Source: Pararge aegeria (taxonomy: Eukaryota > Arthropoda > Insecta > Lepidoptera > Nymphalidae). Taken from it: a stretch of 64,000 nt of DNA. Shown here piece by piece: positions 21,545 to 31,749 of the stretch. The position numbers were made by a program, and so were the translations under genes. Positions within the stretch are counted from its first letter, which is position 1; every line of letters starts with the position of its first letter. The notes beneath the pieces were generated by a model. That model worked only from the letters and a program-made list of their open reading frames with translations, did not search any database and was not told where the DNA came from. The stretch lies in the NCBI RefSeq assembly GCF_905163445.1, contig NC_053205.1, positions 186,001 through 250,000 on the forward strand, written 5' to 3'.

Positions 21545-22010
21545 TTTTTTGTTTTTGGGCCTAATGGGGACCCTGCCCAGACACCCTAGTGGCTGCACTC
21601 CCAGCAACCATGCATCCCATCGGCGGGCATCAAACCTTAGGATTGGGGTAATTTTTTATAGAGGTTGTCTTCCTCGCAGCCCCACGCTCAGTGCGCGGGA
21701 CCCCCGGTTCCGCTCAATGCGGATTACGGGTTGCCCGACGGTGGCCGAAGCCAGCGCTCACCGGCCATGAAGACCGGAGAGCCCGCCGCGCTGGGCGTTT
21801 CCACCCACACCGGTGATTTTTTACCGAGGTTGTCCTTCCTCGCGGCCTGTAAGGCCCCACCCTCAGTGGCAGCGCACAGAAGCGCCCCACCCCGCCTCGT
21901 GCTAGTTTTGGTTCGCGCCGGGTTTCCCCGGTACTTCCCATATCTGGGAGGCGTTCCCCTATCCACCACCCGGGGACGCGCCCGATGGGGGACTAGCAAC
22001 CCCACACGGG

Positions 22011-22053
22011 AACCTAACCTAACCTAACCTAACCTAACCTAACCTAACCTAAC
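22011..22053 (-). repeat. Insect telomeric array (CCTAA)n
   Basis: About eight and a half units of AACCT, the complement of the insect telomere repeat TTAGG. It lies directly at the 5' end of TRAS-like element C. The G-rich strand points toward low coordinates, so the chromosome end would lie toward position 1. Confidence 0.95.
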
Positions 22054-22061
22054 ACCTAAAC

Positions 22062-22276
22062 TAAAACTAGTTTGGATTCCTTTAGACTTTAGATTCAAGA
22101 TTTGATGTTAATATATGCATTAATAAAAAATAATAATAAACTCATTGCTATTTTAATACTAGTTATGCTACAGATGCACCGATGAAAGCCAGTTAGTTAG
22201 CTATATCAGTGTGTAGTCGTAGTGTTAGTCGTAGTTGCCGCTGGGCTTAGGTCTAAAGGAATCCAAACTAGTTTTA
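22062..22276. repeat. 215-bp element with 26-bp perfect inverted ends between telomeric arrays
   Basis: 22062-22087 is the exact reverse complement of 22251-22276 (core ACTAGTTTGGATTCC). The interior is about 160 bp and AT-rich in its first half. No ORF and no clear target duplication. The flanks outside it are degenerate telomeric sequence (ACCTAAAC on the left, GGTTTGGATAGG on the right). It could be a MITE in telomeric DNA or the remains of an inverted junction. Confidence 0.7.
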
Positions 22277-22285
22277 AAAGGTTTG

Positions 22286-22310
22286 GATAGGTTAGGTTAG
22301 GTTAGGTTAG
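22286..22310 (+). repeat. Short telomeric array (TTAGG)n in opposite orientation
   Basis: About four to five units of GGTTA on the plus strand, reversed relative to the array at 22011-22053. It separates the inverted-end element from the rDNA spacer. Confidence 0.9.
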
Positions 22311-24950
22311 AACATGAATAGGACGGGTGACACTTAGGTTCAGTTCCGTTTTTAAATAAGAAACAAAAAAACAAAAAACAAAACGTACCACTACAAAGTA
22401 CTCTCTAGTATTTATATTATAAGATATCGTAAAATAACAATTAGTTTCAATAGTTTTCATAAGTCACATTAAACTGATATCGATATATAATAATATAAAG
22501 TAAATGGTATACTTAAATACTAATAATAAGTAAATAAGGTGAGTGAGTTAATAATTTATGTAACAAAAGTGAATAAGTAAACTCTATATACGTATATAAA
22601 TATGTAGTATTAAAAGTGATTAAGTAAATTATGTACGTAGTTATTTACTTACATTATTGTATAAAGCGATTGAAGCGCGTAAGTATATTAATATATATAC
22701 ATATACATATATACATATATGCATAAAAATTAACGTTAAAAAAACTTTTTTTTTTCTTTACATCATATTTGATTGCCACTCAATATTTTAAACTCGTTTT
22801 CAATTCAAGTTTCATTATATTATATCATTATTACTTAGTTTAGGTAGCCTAGCTATATCGATAAATATTGAATATTTTTATTGTTCCTTGTTTGAAAATC
22901 AAATATATGTAGACGCCGCGCGTTTCGATCCACGAACCGGACAGGGGGCAGTTCAGTCTCCCTAGTCGAAACCGTATATAGTACCACTGGCGAGGTGTTT
23001 AATACACGAACTGACTGACTATACACTGAAAAATATTTCGTTATATTCCTTTTTGTTAATTTGTTTTACGGTGGAATTTTTTTTTTAATATTATCACAAC
23101 AGAATTGAAGGATTACTTTTAATTTGAGTAAATATAGATTTTTAGAAAATTTAAAAAAAAAAAACATAGTAGCAGCGCGGTACGGTAAGATTCGATACAC
23201 GAACTGGAAGTCTCCCTTCGAAGATTATTACGACACTTACGTGTGCGCGCGCTAATGCACCGTCCGTCTAAACCAAGCCCACGCCCACGCCCACGCCTGC
23301 GCCTTTTTTTATGACTATTATTACTAAGGGGAAGTTTAATAATGTCATCCTTATAAAATTACTAATAACATTCACTTTAGGTAAACATAGGCAGGGCGGT
23401 GCGGTGCGGTGCGGTGCGGCGCGGCGCGTTTCGATTCACGAACATGACGGGAGAGATGAGACTCTGGCGGTCGGGTGTGAATTAATACACGAACTGTTTG
23501 TCACCGCCGTCCGTATTATATACAATGCACGCACGCACCTGCCAGCCTTAAAAGTGAGAGTGGGCGTGGGCGTGGGCGTGGGCGTGGGCGTTGGATTGGT
23601 AGAGGGGGTGGGCGTGGGCGCGCAAATGTACCGCCCCTCTGAACCACGCGGCAATCACCCGCAAGCATCGCGCCCACGCCCACGCCCACGCCCACGCCCA
23701 CGCCCACGCCCAAGCCCACGCCCGTTCTCGTGCAAGAGGTGTTCCTGGTGGTCCCTTTTTTCCTTTAATTGGATATTAAAAAAAAAAACCCATTTAAATA
23801 TGTTTAATTTAATTTGTTCACTAACACATTAGGCCCGTCGCGACGCGCCACTACTATATGGGGTGGAGGTGCGAAGGTGACGGCGACGACGAAATACCCG
23901 AGTCTAAAGGAGTAGTCTGATTGCTGCGGCGCCACACAAAGTGGCGTTGTTCAGACTTCTCTCTCGCGTCTCTGCGTTAGTTTTGTTGTCACGTTCGCAT
24001 TTCTCTAAAAAAGAGGTTGGTTGTTCTTTTTTTTATTATATTATGTTTATTTTATTTATTTATTTTTATGGTATTATTTTTTAATATCATATTAATATTG
24101 TACCCCCGATGAACGGCGTCGACCGACGGAATCGCGTCTGGGCAATTGTATGGCATTAATGTGTGAGATTTTCAGAGTGTATATTATTATCGATTGTGAT
24201 ATGATGTGCTCTCTCTCGGGTCGAATGTGTTAACTGTCAGAAATTCCCTCTGCGTTATTTCGTTATTACATTTCAATGTAAAATCAAACGGTCGTTAAAA
24301 GTTTATCCAGCTAAACAGTTTAATATAAAAACTGTACATTCAGATGTGATATTTTTAATACAGCTCTCATAATACGGGACCGGCGTGGCGCGCTCACAAT
24401 CGCAGACTGTTGCGTTCGTTTGTGCGGCCTTGCCCCCTGTGTTTATGCGCGCGTGGTGTTAAAAATAATATAAAATGGTGTTATAAAAGAAGTCTCTCAA
24501 GTACCGGGCGACGATCTCCGGGTGTCGTACTCGAATATGTTATAAAATCATAGCTCGCAAGAGCGTCAATGTGTGTTAAGTCTCGTTCAAAGAACCTTCA
24601 ATGCTTGGGACCACGTCGCACGGCTTCCTAACGGAGGCGGTGCAACGTGAAATGTGTCCTCGTCCTGCGGGGGCGTCTGGGTTTAATAGTTCCGCTCGTC
24701 GAATGCTGACGGCGGGGCGAAACTCTCTCGTCTCGCAGCACATCATAGAATAAATTTTGTCGGGCACCGCGTCGCCGCTCTTAATAGAATGGCGCGCGAC
24801 GTGCTTCGACCTTCCGTCGTGAGATGGGGCTGCAGCGCCGTGAACCGGAGCGGCGGCTCGCTCGCTACGGAAGGGGCTCGCTAACTGCGCGCCTACGTTC
24901 CCCTTAGTTAACAGCTACGGGCGTTACGTGGCGTGAAGTATGTGGATAGC
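22311..24950 (+). other. rDNA intergenic and external transcribed spacer
   Basis: No credible gene. The first 600 bp are AT-rich. From 22910 to 23530 there are three diverged blocks, each with TCGAT-CACGAAC (22925, 23192, 23431). Two of them also have AATACACGAACTG (23001, 23484). The layout resembles decayed IGS subrepeats. GC-rich hexamer arrays follow (23277-23302, 23559-23592, 23669-23724). From about 23830 to 24950 the sequence is the likely external transcribed spacer leading into 18S. I could not place the RNA polymerase I start. Open frames in this stretch are simple-repeat artefacts. Confidence 0.7.
23559..23724. repeat. Complementary hexamer arrays (GGGCGT)n and (CCCACG)n in the rDNA spacer
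   Basis: About five GTGGGC units (23559-23592) lie about 80 bp before eight to nine GCCCAC units (23669-23724). They are inverted complements and could form a long GC-rich stem. A third, shorter CCCACG array is at 23277-23302. Confidence 0.85.
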
Positions 24951-26146
24951 TCCCTGGTTGATCCTGCCAGTAGTTATATGCTTGTCTCAAAGATTAAGCC
25001 ATGCATGTCTCAGTGCAAGCCGTATTAAGGCGATACCGCGAATGGCTCAATATATCAGTTTTGGTTCCTTAGATCTTACTCAGTTACTTGGATAACTGTG
25101 GTAATTCTAAGCTAATACATGCAATCAGAACTCTGACCAGTGATGGGACGAGCGCTTTTATTAGATCAAAACCAATCGACGGAGGGCCTCGCGTCCGAAG
25201 TCGTTAATTTTGATGAATCTGGATAACTTTTGCCGATCGCATGGTCCAGTACCGGCGACGCATCTTTCAAATGTCTGCCTTATCAACTTTCGATGGTAGT
25301 TTCTGCGACTACCATGGTTGTCACGGGTAACGGGGAATCAGGGTTCGATTCCGGAGAGGGAGCCTGAGAAACGGCTACCACATCCAAGGAAGGCAGCAGG
25401 CGCGCAAATTACCCACTCCCGGCACGGGGAGGTAGTGACGAAAAATAACGATACGGGACTCTTACGAGGCCTCGTAATCGGAATGAGTACACTTTAAATA
25501 TTTTAACGAGGAACAATTGGAGGGCAAGTCTGGTGCCAGCAGCCGCGGTTATTCCAGCTCCAATAGCGTATACTAAAATTGTTGCGGTTAAAAAGCTCGT
25601 AGTTGCATTTGTGCGCCGCGCTGTCGGTGCACCGCATCCGCGGTGATACTGACACGTCTGCGGAGCATATCGTCGGTGAGCCGGCGGTAAAACGCCGGTT
25701 CAATATCAAAATCCTATCGCGGTGCTCTTCGTTGAGTGTCGAGATGGGCCGACAATTTTACTTTGAACAAATTAGAGTGCTCAAAGCGGACTCAAAATGC
25801 CGCTTGAATATTTCGTGCATGGAATAATAGAATATGATCTCGGTTCTATTTTGTTGGTTTTCAGAACTCCGAGGTAATGATTAATAGGGATAACTGGAGG
25901 CATTCGTATTGCGACGTTAGAGGTGAAATTCTTGGATCGTCGCAAGACGAACATCAGCGAAAGCATTTGCCAAAGGTGTTTTCATCAATCAAGAACGAAA
26001 GTTAGAGGTTCGAAGGCGATTAGATACCGCCCTAGTTCTAACCGTAAATATGTCATCTAGCGATCCGCCGACGTTACTACAATGGCTCGGCGGGCAGCTT
26101 CCGGGAAACCAAAGATTTTGGACTCCGGGGGGAGTATGGTTGCGTA

Positions 26147-26195
<49 letters not shown>

Positions 26196-26664
26196 GCGGC
26201 TTAATTTGACTCGACACGGGAAATCTCACCAGGCCCGGACACCGGAAGGATTGACAGATTAACAGCTCTTTCTTGATTCGGTGGGTGGTGGTGCATGGCC
26301 GTTCTTAGTTGGTGGAGCGATTTGTCTGGTTAATTCCGGTAACGAACGAGACTCTAGCCTGCTAAATAGGCGTCGTCATTTAGGTGTGCGCGGCTTCGGT
26401 CGCGCAACTCACTGGCGGCGTATTAAAATTCTTCTTAGAGGGACCGGCGTCTTCGAGGCGCACGAGATTGAGCAATAACAGGTCTGTGATGCCCTTAGAT
26501 GTCCTGGGCCGCACGCGCGCTACACTGAAGGAATCAGCATGTTCTCCCTGGCCTAGAGGCCCGGGCAACCCGTTGAAACTCCTTCGTGCTGGGGATTGGG
26601 GTTTGCAATTATCCCCCATAAACGAGGAATTCCTAGTAAGCGCGAGTCATAAGCTCGCGTTGAT

Positions 26665-26710
<46 letters not shown>

Positions 26711-26852
26711 AATGATTTAGTGAGGTCTTCGGACCGACACGCGGTGGCTTCACGGCCGTCGGCGTTGCTGGGAAGTTGACCAAACTTGATCATTTAGAGG
26801 AAGTTAAAGTCGTAACAAGGTTTCCGTAGGGGAACCTGCGGAAGGATCATTA
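24951..26852 (+). rRNA. 18S rRNA: 18S small-subunit rRNA (full length, left arm)
   Basis: Starts at about CCTGGTTGATCCTGCCAG and ends at GGAAGGATCATTA, about 1,902 nt, normal for Lepidoptera. Universal landmarks are present: GCCAGCAGCCGCGGTTATTCC near 25535, AAACTTAAAGGAATTGACGG near 26150, GTACACACCGCCCGTCGC near 26680. Compared with the inverted copy it has A instead of G at 25898, in the near-universal tract GGATAACTGGGGGCATTC, and G is the usual base. The gene is otherwise undamaged, but its transcription unit is broken in 28S. Confidence 0.97.
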
Positions 26853-27195
26853 ACGTGTAACGTCTGCACGGGTCGCCGCGGTAAACGCGCACGCGCACCC
26901 ATGTTTGTACGATTATGTTAAAGACCAAACCAAAACAAAAACAAAAACCCGTCTAGTATAAGTATGACCGTCGCGATCGGTCCGCCGGACTGTCGGTTGC
27001 ATTCAGCTGTCGCCACAATGACACTAGCCAATATAATCGACGACACGGCGCGGTCCGTCGGTTGTCTTTACTCGGACACCCCAATATTGTTATCTTTATA
27101 TCCGTTAAGATGAGAGTCGTTATGTTACGATCGCATTGGATATATATGATGACAAAAACGTTGTATATAAATATACCATGAAACAGAAATGTTAA
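26853..27195 (+). other. Internal transcribed spacer 1
   Basis: About 343 bp between the 18S end and 5.8S. It holds CA-rich runs (about 26920-26950) and alternating AT/GC blocks and has no coding content. Confidence 0.9.
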
Positions 27196-27363
27196 ACTAT
27201 TACCCTGGACGGTGGATCACTTGGCTCGCGGGTCGATGAAGAACGCAGTTAACTGCGCGTCATAGTGTGAACTGCAGGACACATTTGAACATCGACATTT
27301 CGAACGCACATTGCGGTCCGTGGAGAAACATCCAGGACCACTCCTGTCTGAGGGCCGGCTGCA
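27196..27363 (+). rRNA. 5.8S rRNA: 5.8S rRNA (left arm)
   Basis: Contains the conserved blocks GGTGGATCACTTGGCTC, CGATGAAGAACGCAG and TTCGAACGCACATTGCGG. About 168 nt. Ends are set by similarity and are good to a few bases. No substitution from the inverted copy was seen. Confidence 0.95.
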
Positions 27364-28028
27364 TAAAAACAAATACCACACTGTTCGTGGCGCGCGGCTC
27401 AACAACCTTTCATTAGGGCGAGACGCGCGCACACGGACACATGGCGGCTCCGTGAGGCTTAGCGCCAATCGGTCCGTTTAAATATATAAAATGAAATAAT
27501 GTGTGCGTGTCGTTCGAGGCGCGCCAAGCTCTCGCCGGCTCGGCGCCGTTGCCGCTAGCCCGTAGCAGCAGCCGTGGGTGCGGTAGCAGCGTCGCTACGC
27601 GCGCGCACGATCGCTTCGATCGATCGACCCTTCCGTTAACGGTTAATCGATCTAGTGTCGAACGCGATACGTGCGCTATGCGTGGCGTACGTCTGCGACG
27701 CACGCACGGTGCGGGCATGCGAAACGTGCGCTAAGACGCCTACGAGAGAGACGCGTCGCGTTAACGACACGCTCTGCGCATTATTTCGACAATGAGTTTT
27801 CGGTGTGAAGACCCAATTCATTTGATAACCGCACCCATAAGCGCGCTTTGTTGTTTGTAGCGTGTAGTAGTCTAATCGAATAAGTAATCTAATCTGAAAA
27901 CTCCGTAGGCGGACTCGACGTCCGGACTCGCGAGGCGGCGCCGTTCGCGCTCGCGCCAAAGCGGCGCGAGAGCGAGCGGCGCCGTCTAGCTGACGGATAT
28001 CGCGTCTGCCTCCACTTTTATCGTTGGC
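27364..28028 (+). other. Internal transcribed spacer 2
   Basis: About 665 bp, GC-rich, with self-complementary segments such as GCGCTCGCGCC...GGCGCGAGAGCG near 27950-27975. At least one base differs from the right arm, near 27945. Confidence 0.88.
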
Positions 28029-28300
28029 CTCAGATCAGGGAGGATCACCCGCCGAATTTAAGCATATTAGTAAGCGGAGGAAAAGAAACTAACCAGGATT
28101 TCCTTAGTAGCGGCGAGCGAACAGGAATGAGCCCAGCACTGAATCGCGCGGTTTTAACGATCGCGGGAGATGTGGTGTTCGGGAGGTTCCGCTATCTCGT
28201 CGTCGCCGCTCCTGTCCAAGTTCGTCTTGAACGGGGCCGTTTTCCCGTAGAGGGTGCCAGGCCCGTAGCGACGGAGCGAGGCGGCGAGAGGGCTAAGTCA
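28029..28300 (+). rRNA. 28S rRNA: 28S rRNA, first ~270 nt only
   Basis: Begins with the canonical CTCAGATCAGGGAGG...CCGAATTTAAGCATAT and GGCGAGCGAACAGGAA. The match ends around GCGACGGAGCGAGGCGG, where the satellite takes over. More than 90 percent of 28S is missing, including the domain IV region where R1 and R2 elements insert. The unit cannot make large-subunit RNA. The inverted copy is cut at the same place. Confidence 0.92.
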
Positions 28301-29605
28301 AAAGAGGGCTAAGGCATAAGTCAAAGTCTTAAGTCAAAGACATAAGTCAAAATCATAAGTCAAAGTCGACGGAGTAAGACAAAGTCATAAGTCTACATCG
28401 TAAGAGATAGTCATAAGTCAAGGTCATAAGACAGTCATAAGTCAAAGTCATAAGACTAAATCATAAGTCTACATCGTAAGAGAAAGTCATAAGTCTAAGT
28501 CATAAGACAGTCATAAGTCAAAGTCATAAGTCAAAGACATAAGTCAAAATCATAAGTCAAAATCATAAGTCAAAGTCGACGGAGTAAGACAAAGTCATAA
28601 GTCTACATCGTAAGAGATAGTCATAAGTCAAGGTCATAAGACAGTCATAAGTCAAAGACATAAGTCAAAATCATAAGTCAAAGTTATAAGTCATAAGTCA
28701 AAGTCGACGTCGTAAGACAAAATCATAAGTCTACATCGTAAGAGAAAGTCATAAGTCTAAGTCATAAGACAGTCATAAGTCAAAGACATAAGTTAAAATC
28801 ATAAGTCAAAAACTAAGTCAAAGTTATAAGTCATAAGTCAAAGTCGACGTCGTAAGACAAAATCATAAGTCTACATCGTAAGAGAAAGTCATAAGTCAAA
28901 GTCATAAGACTAAATCTTAGACTTATGACTGTCTTATGACCTTGAGTTATGACTATCTCTTACGATGTAGACTTATGACTTTGTCTTACTCCGTCGACTT
29001 TGACTTATGATTTTGACTTATGTCTTTGACTTAAGACTTTGACTTATGACTTACTTATGACTTAGACTTATGAATTTCTCTTACGATGTAGACTTATGAT
29101 TTTGTCTTACCACGTCGACTTTGACTTATGACATTGACTTATGTCTTTGACTTTCGAATTACGACATTGACTTAGACTTATGACTTTGAATTTGACTTAT
29201 AACTTTGACTTAGTTCTTTGACTTATGATTTTGACTTATGTCTTTGACTTATGACTGTCTTATGACCTTGAGTTATGACTATCTCTTACGATGTAGACTT
29301 ATGACTTTGTCTTACTCCGTCGACTTTGACTTATGATTTTGACTTAGTTCTTTGACTTATGACTTTGACTTATGACTGTCTTATGACTTAGACTTATGAC
29401 TTTCTCTTACGATGTAGACTTATGATTTTGTCTTACGACGTCGACTTTGACTTATGACATAACTTTGACTTTGTTTTTTGACATATGATTTTGACTTATG
29501 TCTTTGACTTATGACTGTCTTATGACCTTGACTTATGACTATCTCTTGCGATGTAGACTTATGACTTTGTCTTACTCCGTCGACTTTGACTTATGATTAT
29601 GAATA
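28301..29605. repeat. AAGTC-type satellite with a central orientation switch (left arm)
   Basis: Tandem array built on a roughly 12-bp unit, ATAAGTCAAAGTC and variants, organised in longer units marked by GTCGACGGAGTAAG or GTCGACGTCGTAAG and CTACATCGTAAGAGA about 110-210 bp apart. From about 28318 to 28917 the AAGTC strand is plus. At about 28918 it flips to GACTT and stays so to about 29600. It starts inside 28S: GAGGGCTAA is repeated at the entry point (28290-28312). No gene. Confidence 0.93.
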
Positions 29606-29958
29606 TAAAATTTAGCAATTCATTGCTTAACAATTATTCATTGTAAAGTCAACATCTCCTGATGATGCTTCGGTTTCGGAGCGAAACGTGCGTAGAGGGT
29701 ATATTGCCGAAGATCTGTTTGGTGTGGGGTATAAGGATTGAAGAAATTATAAATTACACCACACAGATTCTCCTGCTTTTCGCGGAGTATAGCAAATTAA
29801 GCTTAATTTTGATAATATATCATGTATTTCCGCAAAGTAACGCCTGCTTCTATCCAATATTATCTGTGTACACTTTAGTGTCTCAGCTAACAGCTGGTGT
29901 TTCAGGTGTGCACGGACCTAAGTCAAGTGCACACCCAGAGTAAAAAAAAAAAAAAAAA
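29606..29958 (+). mobile_element. Short poly(A) retroelement or LINE tail (left arm)
   Basis: About 335 bp ending in a 17-nt poly(A) (29942-29958). It contains TTTCGGAGCGAAACGTGCG and a roughly 110-bp core (29715-29822) that recurs at 53731-53838 and, inverted, at 52130-52240 and 58908-59020. No credible ORF. I recognise it as a dispersed lepidopteran repeat but cannot name the family. Confidence 0.65.
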
Positions 29959-30003
29959 CTTAATAATTAATTAAGTTAATTATTAATGTTGTGGGTTTGT
30001 ATG

Positions 30004-30141
30004 CAGTGGCGTGCACAGGGTTTGTGATCAGGGTATGCATAGAGCAGGTACATGGCATAAAATGGAAAAAAGTCCCCTCCAATACGGGTTATATAAGATA
30101 ATTTGGGTATGCAGTGCTTTTGTGCATGTTGTGCGCCACTG
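30004..30141. mobile_element. 138-bp hAT-type MITE with 8-bp target duplication
   Basis: Ends CAGTGGCG...CGCCACTG form terminal inverted repeats. TTTGTATG flanks it on both sides (29996-30003 and 30142-30149). The right arm has the uninterrupted site with a single copy of the 8-mer. Eight-base duplications and CAGNGGCG ends are typical of hAT elements. It has no coding capacity. Confidence 0.93.
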
Positions 30142-30189
30142 TTTGTATGTGTATAGGATTGTGCTTGAGGGAAATGTCATGTCTGTGTA

Positions 30190-30589
30190 GAAGGTTGTGG
30201 TTGGACATTATTGTGATTGTGTGTGGGTTCACCAGTTCGATGTGTAGGCTCTTCACTACCCTGTAAGAATTTACGGACTATCCTGCAAGTGTTCAGGATT
30301 ACAGCTTTTTGGAGAGATTTGTAGGTGAATTCCGGTAAATTGAGTAAGCTGAGTGACTGGTGAAGTTGTTTGGGAATGACACCTGTAGTGGATAATACTA
30401 TGGGAACTATGCTAACTTCATTAAGCCGCCACATGCGCTTTATCTCGTCTTTAAGGTCTGTATATTTAGAAAGTTTTTCGGATATTGTGTTTTGTAAATT
30501 ATGTGTGTTGGGTATAGCTATGTCTATGATGATTGCAGTTCGGTTCTTTTTATCTTGAAGTGTAATGTCAGGTCTATTGTAATGGATTG
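30190..30589 (-). pseudogene. Dong-like ORF, C-terminal endonuclease fragment (left arm)
   Basis: Distal part of the restriction-enzyme-like endonuclease region, equivalent to 58282-58694 of the right arm. It is cut off from its N-terminal part by the BEL element at 30590. A few residues differ from the right arm (Cys for Phe, Gln for Arg near the end). Confidence 0.8.
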
Positions 30590-31157
30590 TGGTTGCGCCA
30601 AGTTATAATTAAGTCTTAAATAATAATTTAAAATTTCATTGGTGTTCCTATTCTCCCATATCCAACCTAAAACAGCACTGAACGATTCTCCGTGAAGAGA
30701 CTGGCGCCCTCATACGCCTCAAAAACACTAGAACGCAGAGCTGTCACTCAAATTAACGGAAGCAAACGATTAAGACGTTTGCGGACGACTTGCTTTCCGA
30801 TTGCGAAAAGTAACGGGCAATACGAGTTTACTGGCTGCCTGAAAATAAGCCATAAAATATCATAATATACCTTAGAAGTTTCAATGAGATCCTTTTAAGC
30901 ATAATTCCTATATTTATGTGTGTGCCGAAATATAACATAAGTGGTGGTGTTCGAGAAGAGAGGACTTCGTGAGGAATATTTGGATCAACGGACGGCGTGC
31001 TCCTACCCATGAAAAATAAGGTCAAGTAAGTGCTGTCTTCCTTGTGCTCTGATTCCTTTGTATCTTTCTTTTGTACACCAATTTACCGCAAAAAAATACA
31101 GTCCACTCATTCGAAAAATAAAAATCTTAAATAACTTAATATAACTTGGCGCATACA
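30590..31157 (+). repeat. 5' LTR of the BEL/Pao element
   Basis: 568 bp, TGGTTGCGCC...GGCGCATACA, which are imperfect inverted ends. The same sequence is at 37316-37883 with no difference that I noticed. Confidence 0.95.
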
Positions 31158-31165
31158 TATTTATT

Positions 31166-31183
31166 TGGTTCCGTCGAGCCGGA
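31166..31183 (+). other. Primer-binding site of the BEL/Pao element
   Basis: TGGTTCCGTCGAGCCGGA, 8 nt after the LTR. It has the TGG start and the pattern of a complement to a tRNA 3' end. It is close to a tRNA-Tyr end but not exact, so I do not assign the tRNA. Confidence 0.6.
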
Positions 31184-31749
31184 TATTTACAGCATTTCCT
31201 TCATATTAACGTATTGAAGCATTAGTTTCCTTGTTAGAATACTTCTATAGGCTCTAATAATTGAAATAATATAATTTTAAATAAAATAGGTCATTGCGTC
31301 ATCTATTTTCTTTGTCTTAATACTGGCATAAGCGGCATTATAGCATTGAGCTAGCTATTTCCCCAGTTAGACATACTAATTATCTACACATATTTATGTA
31401 TATTTCGATAAATATTAGTGTATTTAAATTGAATTAACAATTAAAACAAATCTTAAAACTTGCAATTATTAATTATCGTAGTACCTTCGGTTGTGAAACA
31501 TTTACTCAAGAGTCGTAAGACCTAGCATATAAGGTCGAGATTTGTCTATACGAACCTCTGGTCGATCGAACATTCGATATAACCCGACCACGCGTAATAT
31601 CGAACGAAGCGCGCTTGCGCATATTATCCGCACTCCGCGCGACCTACTTAATTTACCAGTATATGATTGGTTATTAACCTATCATACTCACATAAAAATA
31701 TAGGTATTTCGTGATTGTTAGATAATTGTCTCACTTACACTTTAGTAAA

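Larger units (their letters stand above)
9053..22010 (-). mobile_element. TRAS-like retrotransposon C, split by a nested errantivirus
   Basis: Its poly(A) tail is at 9053-9069 on the minus strand and its 5' terminus at 22010 lies against the CCTAA array. Removing the insertion 9734-16920 and one GTAC joins 9053-9733 with 16925-22010, about 5.8 kb, close to full length. ORF1 is intact. ORF2 has a nonsense codon in the endonuclease, the errantivirus insertion in the region after the RT, a frameshift near 9315 and an early poly(A) site. It is the copy nearest the rDNA, and its 5' end borders the longest remaining telomeric array. Confidence 0.88.

Noticed and set aside
22011..22310. A head-to-head telomere fusion point
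   Set aside because: The order is CCTAA then TTAGG on the plus strand; end-to-end fusion would give TTAGG followed by CCTAA.
23311..23832. A 173-codon frame in the rDNA spacer
   Set aside because: Its length comes from hexamer repeats without stops; the translation is a low-complexity VGVGVG and RPRPRP run.
28029..28300. R1 or R2 element insertion as the cause of the 28S truncation
   Set aside because: R1 and R2 insert more than 2 kb further into 28S. The sequence after the break is satellite, not a retrotransposon.
28301..29605. CRISPR-like array in the satellite
   Set aside because: There are no unique spacers; the whole is a short-period eukaryotic tandem repeat in a genome with introns and LTR elements.
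28127..29943. Open frames in 28S, satellite and the short retroelement
   Set aside because: They lie in rRNA or repeat sequence, appear in both orientations and have no recognisable domain.
31726..31749. ATG at 31726 as the BEL start
   Set aside because: The next in-frame ATG at 31750 has a stronger context (AAAATGCC), and the eight residues before it look like leader sequence. The choice is not certain.
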